Of a stretch of DNA of 64,000 bases, positions 9,325-16,503 are shown one piece after another. The stretch is from assembly GCF_000702585.1 (NCBI RefSeq), contig NZ_JNIQ01000001.1, forward strand, positions 2,485,001 to 2,549,000, written 5' to 3'. The position numbers were made by a program, and so were the translations under genes. The stretch's first letter is position 1; every line of letters begins with the position of its first letter. The notes below the pieces were generated by a model, which worked only from the letters and a program-made list of their open reading frames with translations, ran no database searches and had not been told where the DNA came from. The stretch is from Exiguobacterium aurantiacum DSM 6208 (lineage in GTDB: Bacteria; Bacillota; Bacilli; Exiguobacteriales; Exiguobacteriaceae).

Positions 9325-10617
9325 TTACTTCGCTTTCCCGTTTTCGACGAGGATGTCGATTGCCTTACGGAACTTGAGGTCACCTTTAAGTGTCTCGATT
9401 CCGCCTTGTGGCGCGAGCATCGTGCGGAGTTGGTCTGGTGCGATGTTGTAGAGCTTCGACATTTCTTCGAGCTCTTTCTCAGCATCTTCGTCAGACACTT
9501 CGATTGCTTCTTTTTCAGCGATCGCTTTCAAGACGAGACGAGCTTTAACGCGCTCTTCAGCTTGCTCTTTCATCTCTTCACGCATTGCGTCTTCAGAAGT
9601 TCCTGTAAGCTCGAAGTACATGTTGAGGTCGATTCCTTGTGAAGATACACGAGTGCCGAACTCTTGAACCATGCGATCTACTTCTTGCTCAACGAGGACA
9701 GCGGGTACGTCGATTGTCGCGTTTGCCGTCGCTTGTTCAACGAGTTGGTCGCGCATCGTGCCGTCTGCTTCTTGCTTCTTGCCTGCTTCTAAGCGCTCAC
9801 GGATTTTCGCTTTCAATTCGTCGAGTGAAGATACTGACTCGTCGATATCTTTTGCGAACTCATCGTCGAGCTCAGGTACTTGCTTCGCTTTGACTTCGTG
9901 AAGCTTGACTTTGAATGTCGCTGGTTTACCCGCCAAGTTGTCAGCGTGGTACTCTTCAGGGAATGTTACTTCAACGTCTTTTTCTTCACCAGCCGTCATG
10001 CCGACCATTTGCTCTTCGAATCCAGGGATGAATTGGCCTGAACCGATTTCAAGCGTGTAGTTCTCAGCTGTGCCGCCTTCGAACTGCTCGCCATCAGCGA
10101 AACCTGCGAAATCAAATACAGCTGTATCGCCGTTTTCGACTGCGCCTTCTTTAACAGCAAGCTCAGCGCCTTGCTGTTGAAGTGCGTCAAGTTCTGCTGT
10201 GACTTCTTCGTCAGTGACTGTCGTTTCAACAGCTTCGTACTCGAGACCTTTGTACTCGCCAAGCTCAGCTTCAGGCTCAACAACGAACGTTACTTTGAAC
10301 GTTACAGGTTTGCCTTTTTCGAGCGTGCCGTCTACATCGATGTTTTCGAGTGCGATTGGTTCGAAACCAGCTTCTTCGACTGCAGATTGAACCGTGTCGC
10401 GGTAGAGGATGTCGAGTGCGTCTTGGTAAAGCGCCTCTTCACCGTACATTTTGTTAAACATTGGGCGTGGCAATTTCCCTTTACGGAAACCAGGCACGTT
10501 CAAAGTTTTGACGACGTCTTTGAATGCTGCGTCGACTGCTTTATCAAAAGCTTCTGCAGGTGCTTCGTACGTGAGTACGCCTTGGCTACCTGATGTTTTT
10601 TCCCATTTTGCTGTCAT
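9325..10617 (-). CDS. tig: Trigger factor (ribosome-associated chaperone and prolyl isomerase)
   Basis: Binds nascent chains at the ribosome exit tunnel and helps first folding. The protein is 430 residues from the ATG at 10617 (MTAKWEKTSGSQG), which follows GGAGGGA; an upstream in-frame start would be unusual. It has the ribosome-binding N-terminal domain with the signature VPGFRKGKLPRPMF (about 41-54), a central FKBP-type isomerase domain (about 160-240, GDTAVFDFAGFADGEQFEGG), and a long helical C-terminal chaperone domain. The order tig-clpX-lon is conserved in Bacillales. Confidence 0.98.
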   Translation of the reverse strand: MTAKWEKTSGSQGVLTYEAPAEAFDKAVDAAFKDVVKTLNVPGFRKGKLPRPMFNKMYGEEALYQDALDILYRDTVQSAVEEAGFEPIALENIDVDGTLEKGKPVTFKVTFVVEPEAELGEYKGLEYEAVETTVTDEEVTAELDALQQQGAELAVKEGAVENGDTAVFDFAGFADGEQFEGGTAENYTLEIGSGQFIPGFEEQMVGMTAGEEKDVEVTFPEEYHADNLAGKPATFKVKLHEVKAKQVPELDDEFAKDIDESVSSLDELKAKIRERLEAGKKQEADGTMRDQLVEQATANATIDVPAVLVEQEVDRMVQEFGTRVSSQGIDLNMYFELTGTSEDAMREEMKEQAEERVKARLVLKAIAEKEAIEVSDEDAEKELEEMSKLYNIAPDQLRTMLAPQGGIETLKGDLKFRKAIDILVENGKAK

Positions 10618-10670
10618 GCTAAGTCCCTCCAACAATTCATTTATACGTACAAAAATGTACAACAATCCGT

Positions 10671-10676
10671 ATTATA
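10671..10676 (-). promoter_or_regulatory. Probable extended -10 for tig
   Basis: TGCTATAAT on the minus strand, a consensus -10 with TGn extension, about 54 bases before the tig start. No convincing -35 is seen at 17 bases. The leader also has the small palindrome GTACATTTTTGTAC. Confidence 0.55.
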
Positions 10677-10705
10677 GCATAAATCCCACATGAGCACACA
10701 ACGAT

Positions 10706-11608
10706 TTAGTCGAGGAGCGACCGTGTGAACGAGGCGTCCGCCTCTAGTATTTCCCCGGCAAGACCGGTCGTTTCCATTGCGTTCAACATCGCCCGCTTCG
10801 CTTCAAGGATGGCCGGTTCCAACTCATCGGCGAGATGGGGGACGAACGGATAATGGACGTAACAATAGTTCGTCGATAACTGTGTCGCGATCTCATCGCC
10901 ATAAAATCGCTTTTGCAAATCACCGAACGTGAAGCCCCATTCGCGCGCGAACGTGCTCGCCTCGCTTCGGTCATACACGTACCGTTCCCCGCGATCGGTC
11001 CATTCAATCATCTCAAGTTCGGCGATCGCCCGCTCGAGCACCATCACTTTGATCACTTTCGGCCGATCTTCGAGGAGGTACGCCTTCAGCACGTTATCGA
11101 GCACGTCATCGATATTGAAATGGACGTGAGCGAGCATCTCGATTTGTTCGGCGGTGCTCCCTCGATGGAGCGTCCGCTTCAGTTTCGCGATCGCCGCCGG
11201 GAACTCCGTCAGCTTCAACACTTGAAGCACCTGATACGCTTGCGTATTCACGTGGTCCCCGTCTTGGACGCTCAAGTACTTTTCAATCCAATGCGCCGCT
11301 TCGAACGGCTGGTCGCGCATGATGTAATATTGGGCGATTTGAAGACCGCACGTTTCCGGTTCGTCCGACGTCTCCATCTGTGTCGTGACAAGCTCTTCGA
11401 GTCGCTCGAGCGTCTCCGGCTCGTCCGGACGTTCCATCAAACATTGAAAGATTTCCATGAACAAGTACGTGTCCCCGTTTAGTTCTTCGTACCAGTCCCA
11501 TAGTACCGGTTCGATGCGTTGCCGCTCCCCGGCCACATCGGCCTCTTTCACCATCTTTTGAAGTCGTGTCCAGTTCCCCGGAAACGGATACTGCTGATTT
11601 TTCTCCAT
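10706..11608 (-). CDS. Hypothetical TPR-like helical protein (possible YsoA relative)
   Basis: A 300-residue soluble, acidic protein with no signal peptide or membrane segment. It looks almost entirely helical, with repeating helical pairs (for example EPETLERLEELVTTQ and QPFEAAHWIEKYLSVQ) reminiscent of tetratricopeptide repeats. Bacillus subtilis carries the TPR-like ysoA upstream of tig, and this gene is in the same place, which is the main reason for the tentative relation. No catalytic motif is visible. The start at ATG 11608 follows a purine-rich GGGTGTGGGGAG. It is followed within about 90 bases by tig, which seems to have its own promoter. Confidence 0.6.
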   Translation of the reverse strand: MEKNQQYPFPGNWTRLQKMVKEADVAGERQRIEPVLWDWYEELNGDTYLFMEIFQCLMERPDEPETLERLEELVTTQMETSDEPETCGLQIAQYYIMRDQPFEAAHWIEKYLSVQDGDHVNTQAYQVLQVLKLTEFPAAIAKLKRTLHRGSTAEQIEMLAHVHFNIDDVLDNVLKAYLLEDRPKVIKVMVLERAIAELEMIEWTDRGERYVYDRSEASTFAREWGFTFGDLQKRFYGDEIATQLSTNYCYVHYPFVPHLADELEPAILEAKRAMLNAMETTGLAGEILEADASFTRSLLD

Positions 11609-11684
11609 CTCCCCACACCCTTTCTTCCACTCTTCTCCATCTTCCTTAGGAAAATGCGGATTGTCAAATGTTTCCCGAGAAAAA

Positions 11685-11723
11685 CGAAAAAAGAGACAGC
11701 CCCCGTGGAGGCTATCTCTATTT
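11685..11723 (-). terminator. Intrinsic terminator after the intron-split tRNA-Arg gene
   Basis: AGAGACAGCC (about 11692-11701) pairs with GGCTATCTCT (about 11710-11719) with one G-U pair; TTTTTT follows on the minus strand. It begins about 12 bases after the tRNA 3' end. Confidence 0.8.
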
Positions 11724-11733
11724 TAAATGGAAG

Positions 11734-12092
11734 TGTCCCAAGAGGGATTCGAACCCCCGACCGACGCCTTAGCTTACCACCATGGCTTTCGCCACCAACG
11801 TGTGTTGTTTGTAGTCTGGACTATATCTTCACCGTTTCAGGTGCGACACGTGTAGTCTCTACGGAACCTCACGAACGTAATCGTTCCTTTACCGGTTCTA
11901 CCTCTGCAGCAATTGCAGTCCTTCGAACCAGCTCGACCTCCGAAAAGGTACAAGTTTCCTCGGTATTACCATCAGCATGATCTGTTAAGGCTTCACCGAT
12001 ATAGTGTCGTCCACTTTATAGGTTCTTGTTTCCCTATAAAGGCTCCTATTTGTCTTGAAGGGCGTTGCTCTATCCAGCTGAGCTATTGGGAC
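11734..12092 (-). tRNA. tRNA-Arg(UCU), interrupted by a group I intron
   Basis: Exon 1 is 12058-12092 (35 nt), exon 2 is 11734-11772 (39 nt). Joined, they fold as a normal 74-nt tRNA: acceptor GTCCCAA/TTGGGAC, D stem GCTC/GAGC with loop AGCTGGATA, anticodon stem ACGCC/GGCGT with 7-base loop CTTCTAA, five-base variable loop, T stem GGGGG/CCCTC with loop TTCGAAT, discriminator A. The anticodon TCT (positions 34-36) reads AGA as arginine. CCA is not encoded. The intron lies between positions 34 and 35, so no functional anticodon exists before splicing. A strong sigma-A promoter lies just upstream and an intrinsic terminator downstream. I see no other tRNA gene in the window. Confidence 0.93.
11773..12057 (-). 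ncRNA. Group I self-splicing intron in tRNA-Arg(UCU)
   Basis: A 285-nt intron inside the anticodon loop. The 5' exon ends in U and the intron ends in G, as group I chemistry needs. Recognisable core parts in order are: a P2 hairpin CTTTATAGG/CCTATAAAG (12033-12041 with 12014-12022, nine perfect pairs); the conserved R element GTAGAGACTACACG (11849-11862); the S element AAGATATAGTCC (11818-11829), which pairs with R as P7; and a P9-like GGCGAAAGCC hairpin near the 3' end. The 5' part (GAGCCTTTATAGG ... AAAGTGGA) closely resembles the cyanobacterial tRNA-Leu(UAA) intron as I remember it, suggesting subgroup IC3. It holds no homing-endonuclease frame. Confidence 0.92.
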
Positions 12093-12104
12093 ATTGACAA
12101 GAAA

Positions 12105-12133
12105 ACTATAATAGAAAAATGGTTTGCTGTCAA
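12105..12133 (-). promoter_or_regulatory. Strong sigma-A promoter for the tRNA-Arg gene
   Basis: Minus strand TTGACA (12128-12133, perfect -35), 17-base spacer, TATAGT (12105-12110), ending about 12 bases before the tRNA 5' end. Confidence 0.85.
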
Positions 12134-12151
12134 TTCCTTCTTTTCATTCCG

Positions 12152-12664
12152 TCACAGCTTTCCGCTCACATCGAGGTCTGGGACAGGCGAACCGTCCTCC
12201 GATCGATAAAAGCGGACCGCTGCCTCTCCGTTCCCTAAGTCAAGGAGCGCATACGTCTTGTCACTCCGGCCGCGCGGCATCCGAATCGAGCCCGGGTTGA
12301 TATACACGACCCCGTCCTCGATCAACGCACCGGCGACGTGGGAATGCCCGAACAAGACGACGCTCGCCCCGACTTCCTCGGCCCGGTAGCGCAATCGGTT
12401 CAAGTCGTACTTCACATCGTGGTGATGGCCGTGAACGATCAGGATCGTTCCAACAGGTGTCGTCTCGACCCGTTCGAGCGGCAAGTCCCCACCAAAGTCG
12501 CAGTTGCCGCGCACGGTCCGATACGGCAGCAAGTGCTCATCAACGAGCGCGAGCTGCGAGTCCCCGCAATGGAACGCGTCATCAATCTCTTGTTCGTGCC
12601 GGTTGAAGATGCTCAATAGTTCTTCTGTCAATCCGTGACTGTCACTGACGATTAGAAAACGCAT
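12152..12664 (-). CDS. Metallophosphoesterase, YfcE/MJ0936 family (YsnB-like)
   Basis: A 170-residue calcineurin-like phosphoesterase. All metal-binding motifs are seen in order: SDSHG near the N-terminus, CGDSQ, GNCD, HGHHHD, and GHSH near residue 110. Members of this branch hydrolyse phosphodiesters in vitro, with unclear natural substrates. The ATG at 12664 (MRFLIVSDSHG) follows AAGGG; an upstream in-frame GTG overlaps that site. Its start lies 5 bases after the rdgB stop. The gene order murI-rph-rdgB-this gene matches the Bacillus subtilis racE-(gerM)-rph-ysnA-ysnB cluster. Confidence 0.92.
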   Translation of the reverse strand: MRFLIVSDSHGLTEELLSIFNRHEQEIDDAFHCGDSQLALVDEHLLPYRTVRGNCDFGGDLPLERVETTPVGTILIVHGHHHDVKYDLNRLRYRAEEVGASVVLFGHSHVAGALIEDGVVYINPGSIRMPRGRSDKTYALLDLGNGEAAVRFYRSEDGSPVPDLDVSGKL

Positions 12665-12669
12665 ACGGC

Positions 12670-13260
12670 TCACCCTTCCATGAACGAAATGATTTCTGCC
12701 TCCAACTTGCGCAACGCTTGGCCGCGGTGGCTGACCGCCGCCTTCTCATCGCGCTCGAGCTCGGCCGCCGTCTTATGAAGCGACGGGACGATGAAGAGTG
12801 GGTCGTACCCGAACCCGTTCTCGCCATGCGGCGCATAGCCGATCGTGCCTTCGAGCGTCCCGCGCACCGTCAGTGTCTCCCCCGACGGTTTTGCGAGACA
12901 GAGTGCGCAGACGAAGCGCGCAGAGCGGTCGTTTGCCCCGTTCAACTTCTCTAAAAGAAGCGCGTTGTTCGCGGCGTCTGATTTTTCCGGTCCGGCGAAG
13001 CGTGCCGAGTAAATGCCCGGTGCCCCGTCGAGCGCGTCGACCTCAAGACCTGAGTCATCGGCGAGTACCGCGTGGCCGAAATAACGGGCCGCCTCGGTCG
13101 CCTTCAGTTCGGCGTTCGCTTCGAACGTCGTACCGGTCTCGTCCGTTTCCGGCGCGTCCGGATAATCGAGGAGCGACTCGACTTCAAAGCCGAGCGGCGT
13201 GAGCATGCCTTCGATTTCGACGACTTTGCCTTTGTTTCGTGTTGCTACAATCAACTTCAT
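12670..13260 (-). CDS. rdgB: XTP/dITP diphosphatase (non-canonical purine NTP pyrophosphatase)
   Basis: Cleans the nucleotide pool by hydrolysing dITP, ITP and XTP to monophosphates. The 196-residue length is typical of the Ham1/RdgB family. Signature motifs are [11 protein letters not shown] (7-17), [21 protein letters not shown] (about 68-88), the central FGYDPLF segment, and the C-terminal [10 protein letters not shown] (about 174-183). The ATG at 13260 overlaps the stop of rph (ATGA), showing coupled translation in the murI-rph-rdgB-ysnB operon. Confidence 0.96.
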   Translation of the reverse strand: MKLIVATRNKGKVVEIEGMLTPLGFEVESLLDYPDAPETDETGTTFEANAELKATEAARYFGHAVLADDSGLEVDALDGAPGIYSARFAGPEKSDAANNALLLEKLNGANDRSARFVCALCLAKPSGETLTVRGTLEGTIGYAPHGENGFGYDPLFIVPSLHKTAAELERDEKAAVSHRGQALRKLEAEIISFMEG

Positions 13261-14006
13261 GTCGTTTCCTCCATCTGTTCACCGACGTACCACCATGAGG
13301 CGCCGAGCGCATCTTCCGCTGCTTTGAACAGCTGCTCGATCCCGCCTTGGGCGAGCAAGAGCATCTCGTTCATCTCTTGGAGCGTGAACGTCGCCTCTTC
13401 TCCTGTACCTTGCACTTCGACGAAACGACCGCTCGCCGTCATGACGACGTTCATGTCGACTTCCGCCGCCGCGTCTTCCTCATAGTTCAAATCGAGGACG
13501 AGCGCATCGGTCCGTCCGACCGAGATGGCGGCGACGCCTTCCTTGATCGGGGTGTCCGCCAGTTTCCCTTGGCGGATGAGCGCGTCGACCGCGAGGACGA
13601 GCGCACAGAAACCGCCGGTGATCGACGCGGTCCGTGTGCCGCCGTCCGCTTGGATGACGTCACAGTCGATCCAAATCGTCCGTTCGCCGAGTCGTTCCAA
13701 GTCGACGACCGATCGTAAGCTCCGGGCGATCAACCGCTGGATTTCCATCGTCCGACCCGATTGTTTCCCGCGCACCGCTTCGCGCACGGTCCGGTCCCCG
13801 GTCGCGCGAGGGAGCATCGCGTACTCGGCGTTGATCCACCCTTGTTTTTTCCCGCGCAAGAAGTTCGGGACGCGCTCCTCGACGGTCGCCGTACAGATGA
13901 CTTTCGTGTCGCCGATCGAGATGAGGACCGAGCCTTCCGCGTGTTTGTTCACGTGCGGGATGATCTCGACCGTTCTTAATTCATCGTGTTTACGTTCGTT
14001 ACGCAT
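13257..14006 (-). CDS. rph: Ribonuclease PH
   Basis: Phosphate-dependent 3'-5' exoribonuclease that trims tRNA 3' ends. The 249-residue protein has the family layout: an N-terminal [22 protein letters not shown] segment, [10 protein letters not shown], the [14 protein letters not shown] stretch (about 58-71) used in phosphate and RNA binding, the [23 protein letters not shown] segment (about 106-128), and [19 protein letters not shown] near residue 175-195. It overlaps the end of murI by 8 bases and the start of rdgB by 4, so it is part of one coupled operon. Confidence 0.97.
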   Translation of the reverse strand: MRNERKHDELRTVEIIPHVNKHAEGSVLISIGDTKVICTATVEERVPNFLRGKKQGWINAEYAMLPRATGDRTVREAVRGKQSGRTMEIQRLIARSLRSVVDLERLGERTIWIDCDVIQADGGTRTASITGGFCALVLAVDALIRQGKLADTPIKEGVAAISVGRTDALVLDLNYEEDAAAEVDMNVVMTASGRFVEVQGTGEEATFTLQEMNEMLLLAQGGIEQLFKAAEDALGASWWYVGEQMEETT

Positions 14007-14802
14007 TTAGCGACACCTCCACTTTCTCCGCCTTGACGGAAAGACCGAGCCACTCTGTCGCCAGTCGATTGAACATGTCGACGTCGCCGGTCGCGTAAAA
14101 CTGGTGCGCCGGTACGGTGTCGAGGTCGTTCTCGAGCTCTTGGAAATCGAGTATGGCCGCCACTTCGAGCGCCGTCTCGTCCCCAGACGAGATGAGGTGG
14201 ACGTCCGGCCCCACGACGTCTTGGATGACCGGTGCGAGAAGCGGGTAATGCGTGCAACCAAGGATGAGCGTGTCCATCTCCGAAGGTTGGAGCGGACGGA
14301 GCGTCTCCTCGACGATCGAGCGGACGCGCTCCCCGTCAAGTTCCCCCGCCTCGACGAGCGGGACGAACGGCGGGCAGGCGAGCGAATAGACGTCGACTGC
14401 GCCCGCGACGTGACGGAGTGCCGTCTCGTACGAGTTGCTCTCAATCGTCATTTTCGTCCCGATGACGCCGATATGTTTGTTGCGCGTGCCTTTGACGGCG
14501 GCCCGGGCACCCGGGTCGATGACCCCGATGACCGGGATATGGAGGCGCTTGCGCGCTTCCTTCAAGACGACGGCCGTCGCCGTGTTGCAGGCGATGACGA
14601 TCATCTTCACGTTTTTGCTGAGCAGGAACTCGATCAGTTCCCACGTATATGCCTCAATCTCATCGTGCGGGCGCGGTCCGTACGGACAACGTTCCGTGTC
14701 ACCGATGTAAATGATTTCTTCTTTTGGGAGTTGGCGCATCAATTCTTTGACTACCGTCAAGCCGCCGACCCCGGAATCGAGTACTCCAATCGCTCGTTTC
14801 AT
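13999..14802 (-). CDS. murI: Glutamate racemase
   Basis: Makes D-glutamate for peptidoglycan from L-glutamate without a cofactor. The protein is 267 residues from the ATG at 14802 ([14 protein letters not shown]), preceded by GGAAG; the longer in-frame extension upstream has no family similarity. Catalytic motifs are DSGVGGLTV (8-16), ACNTATA with the first cysteine (about residue 72), and GCTHYPLL with the second cysteine (about residue 184). It heads the murI-rph-rdgB-ysnB operon. In Bacillus subtilis racE is followed by ysmB and gerM before rph; here rph follows directly. Confidence 0.96.
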   Translation of the reverse strand: MKRAIGVLDSGVGGLTVVKELMRQLPKEEIIYIGDTERCPYGPRPHDEIEAYTWELIEFLLSKNVKMIVIACNTATAVVLKEARKRLHIPVIGVIDPGARAAVKGTRNKHIGVIGTKMTIESNSYETALRHVAGAVDVYSLACPPFVPLVEAGELDGERVRSIVEETLRPLQPSEMDTLILGCTHYPLLAPVIQDVVGPDVHLISSGDETALEVAAILDFQELENDLDTVPAHQFYATGDVDMFNRLATEWLGLSVKAEKVEVSLNA

Positions 14803-14869
14803 GTGATCACTTCCATTCCCATCTATCTTACCAAAAAAGCCGTTCCGGCAAAAGAAACGGTCATGTGAC

Positions 14870-14906
14870 AAACAAAAAGACGAGGTAGCCGATTGGCCGC
14901 CTCGTC
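14870..14906 (-). terminator. Intrinsic terminator after ptsH
   Basis: GACGAGG (14880-14886) pairs with CCTCGTC, with an inner GCC/GGC pair, and a T-rich tract (TTTTTGTT) follows on the minus strand. A second short GCCG-gaa-CGGC with six T follows at about 14834-14850. Confidence 0.75.
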
Positions 14907-14917
14907 CGTTGCTCGAA

Positions 14918-15181
14918 TTACTGAGCAAGACCTTCGCTAGTGAGCATGTCAGAAAGCGTGTTGATCGCTTCTTCTGCATCGTCACCTGCTGCAGTGATTT
15001 TGATTGTTGAATCTTTCGCGATTCCGAGTGAAAGTACACCCATGATTGACTTCAAGTTAACTGTCTTACCGTTGTACTCGAGGTTGATATCTGATTGGAA
15101 CTTAGAAGCTGTGTTTACGAGCTGAGTAGCTGGACGAGCGTGAATCCCTGAATCAGCAACGACTGTGAATGTTTTTTCCAT
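14918..15181 (-). CDS. ptsH: Phosphocarrier protein HPr
   Basis: Small phosphocarrier of the sugar phosphotransferase system, phosphorylated by Enzyme I on histidine and by HPr kinase on serine; the Ser-P form is the CcpA corepressor in Bacillota. The protein is 87 residues from the ATG at 15181. GIHARPAT holds His14 (equivalent to His15), so it is HPr and not Crh; [12 protein letters not shown] holds the regulatory Ser45. I prefer this start to the ATG 21 bases upstream, because the AAGGGAG ribosome site lies within that extension. It is isolated: no ptsI or ptsG is adjacent, and it has its own promoter and terminator. Its product is the likely partner for the two CcpA-type sites found in the window. 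Confidence 0.96.
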   Translation of the reverse strand: MEKTFTVVADSGIHARPATQLVNTASKFQSDINLEYNGKTVNLKSIMGVLSLGIAKDSTIKITAAGDDAEEAINTLSDMLTSEGLAQ

Positions 15182-15227
15182 GACTTGATGGTCTCCCTTC
15201 AAATTTCAATTCTGCGGGCGAACCTGC

Positions 15228-15256
15228 AGAATAATTGTTTGTGAACTCATTATCAA
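15228..15256 (-). promoter_or_regulatory. Sigma-A promoter for ptsH
   Basis: Minus strand TTGATA (15251-15256), 17-base spacer, TATTCT (15228-15233). It overlaps the last codons of the upstream thioesterase gene. The transcript start would fall in a dyad TTCTGC/GCAGAA (15210-15231). Confidence 0.65.
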
Positions 15257-15693
15257 ATGATAGCGGATTCGCAAAAATTCTGCAAGCGATTTTTATATTC
15301 TGGAGTCCATTCCGTCGGACGGCCGTCTTTCGACAAATGCACGAGGCTCGTGCGGCCGGCGAATAGCAATTGGTCTCCGTCATACGCCCCGTAATGAATA
15401 TCACATGAAGTGTTTCCGACCGTCAAGACATTGGCATACACCGTCAGCTGTTGACGCGGCATCACTTGTCTTACATAGTCGCACTGGGCGTCCGCCACGA
15501 CGACGAAACCGTCTTTTAACGAAAATTCTGTCGTCTCGAGCAACTCGATCCGCGCATCTTCAAAGTAGATGAACGGGATCGTGTTGTTCATGTGGCCGTA
15601 CGGGTCACACTCCGAGAAGCGGACCTTGACGTCGAGGGCGACCCCTCTTTTGACACGTGTTTCCCAATCGGGTTCGCGGAAGTATTTCGTCAT
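15253..15693 (-). CDS. Acyl-CoA thioesterase, 4HBT hot-dog family (YsmA-like)
   Basis: A 146-residue single hot-dog-fold protein. The motif RFSECDPYGHMNNTIPFIYFEDARIELLE (about 25-53) is the 4-hydroxybenzoyl-CoA thioesterase signature, with the aspartate and the HMNN segment. Such enzymes cleave acyl-CoA thioesters; the substrate is unknown. It starts 9 bases after the sdhB stop, so it is the fourth gene of the sdhCAB operon, exactly as ysmA follows sdhB in Bacillus subtilis. Confidence 0.88.
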   Translation of the reverse strand: MTKYFREPDWETRVKRGVALDVKVRFSECDPYGHMNNTIPFIYFEDARIELLETTEFSLKDGFVVVADAQCDYVRQVMPRQQLTVYANVLTVGNTSCDIHYGAYDGDQLLFAGRTSLVHLSKDGRPTEWTPEYKNRLQNFCESAII

Positions 15694-15702
15694 CGGCGAC
15701 CC

Positions 15703-16503
15703 TTACGCCTCGACCGCAGAACCGGTGCGGCCTTTGTCGCTTCCGAAGAACGACTTGAACGAGTGAAGCGTCGTCTGACGGTTCATCGCAGCGATCGACG
15801 TCGTGAGCGGGATGCCTTTCGGACAAACTTCGACACAGTTTTGTGCGTTACCGCACTGCATGATGCCGCCGTCTTCCATGAGCGCTTCCAAACGATCTTC
15901 CGCGTGGAAGGCGCCTGTCGGGTGCGAGTTAAAGAGACGGACTTGCGAAATCGCCGCCGGTCCGATGAAGTTCGACTTGTCGTTAACGTTCGGGCATGCC
16001 TCGAGGCAGACGCCGCACGTCATACATTTCGATAGTTCATACGCCCATTGCCGTTTGTTCTCTGGCATCCGCGGTCCTGGACCGAGGTCGTACGTGCCAT
16101 CGATCGGGACCCACGCCTTCACTTTTTTCAACGCGTCGAACATGCGCTGACGGTCGACTTGAAGGTCACGAATGACCGGGAACGTCTTCATCGGCGACAA
16201 GCGGATCGGCTGCTCGAGCTTATCGACGAGCGCCGTACACGATTGACGCGGTTTGCCGTTGATGATCATTGAACAAGCGCCACACACTTCTTCGAGACAG
16301 TTCATGTCCCAGTTGATCGGTGTCGTCTTGTCGCCTTCGGCGTTGACCGGGTTCCGGCGAATTTCCATAAGTGCCGAGATGACGTTCATGTTCGGACGGT
16401 ACGGAACCATGAACTCCTCGGTGTAGGTCGGTTGATCCGGTCCATCTTGGCGTTCAATGATGAAACGGATGTCTTTTTGTTCAGATTGCATCGGCGTCGT
16501 CAT
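15703..16503 (-). CDS. sdhB: Succinate dehydrogenase iron-sulfur subunit
   Basis: Carries electrons from the flavin of SdhA to the membrane quinone site through three iron-sulfur clusters. The 266-residue protein shows the [2Fe-2S] ligands Cys69, 74, 77 and 89 and the two ferredoxin-type groups: Cys160, 163, 166, 170 and Cys217, 223, 227. The ATG at 16503 overlaps the sdhA stop as ATGA. The C-terminal tail after residue 245 is poorly conserved. Confidence 0.97.
   Translation of the reverse strand: MTTPMQSEQKDIRFIIERQDGPDQPTYTEEFMVPYRPNMNVISALMEIRRNPVNAEGDKTTPINWDMNCLEEVCGACSMIINGKPRQSCTALVDKLEQPIRLSPMKTFPVIRDLQVDRQRMFDALKKVKAWVPIDGTYDLGPGPRMPENKRQWAYELSKCMTCGVCLEACPNVNDKSNFIGPAAISQVRLFNSHPTGAFHAEDRLEALMEDGGIMQCGNAQNCVEVCPKGIPLTTSIAAMNRQTTLHSFKSFFGSDKGRTGSAVEA

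Noticed and set aside
11519-12209. Plus-strand frames across the tRNA-Arg gene and its intron
   Set aside because: They cross tRNA exons and the structured intron core on the opposite strand and have no homology or ribosome site.
14918-15181. HPr paralogue Crh
   Set aside because: Crh lacks the active-site histidine; here GIHARPAT keeps it.
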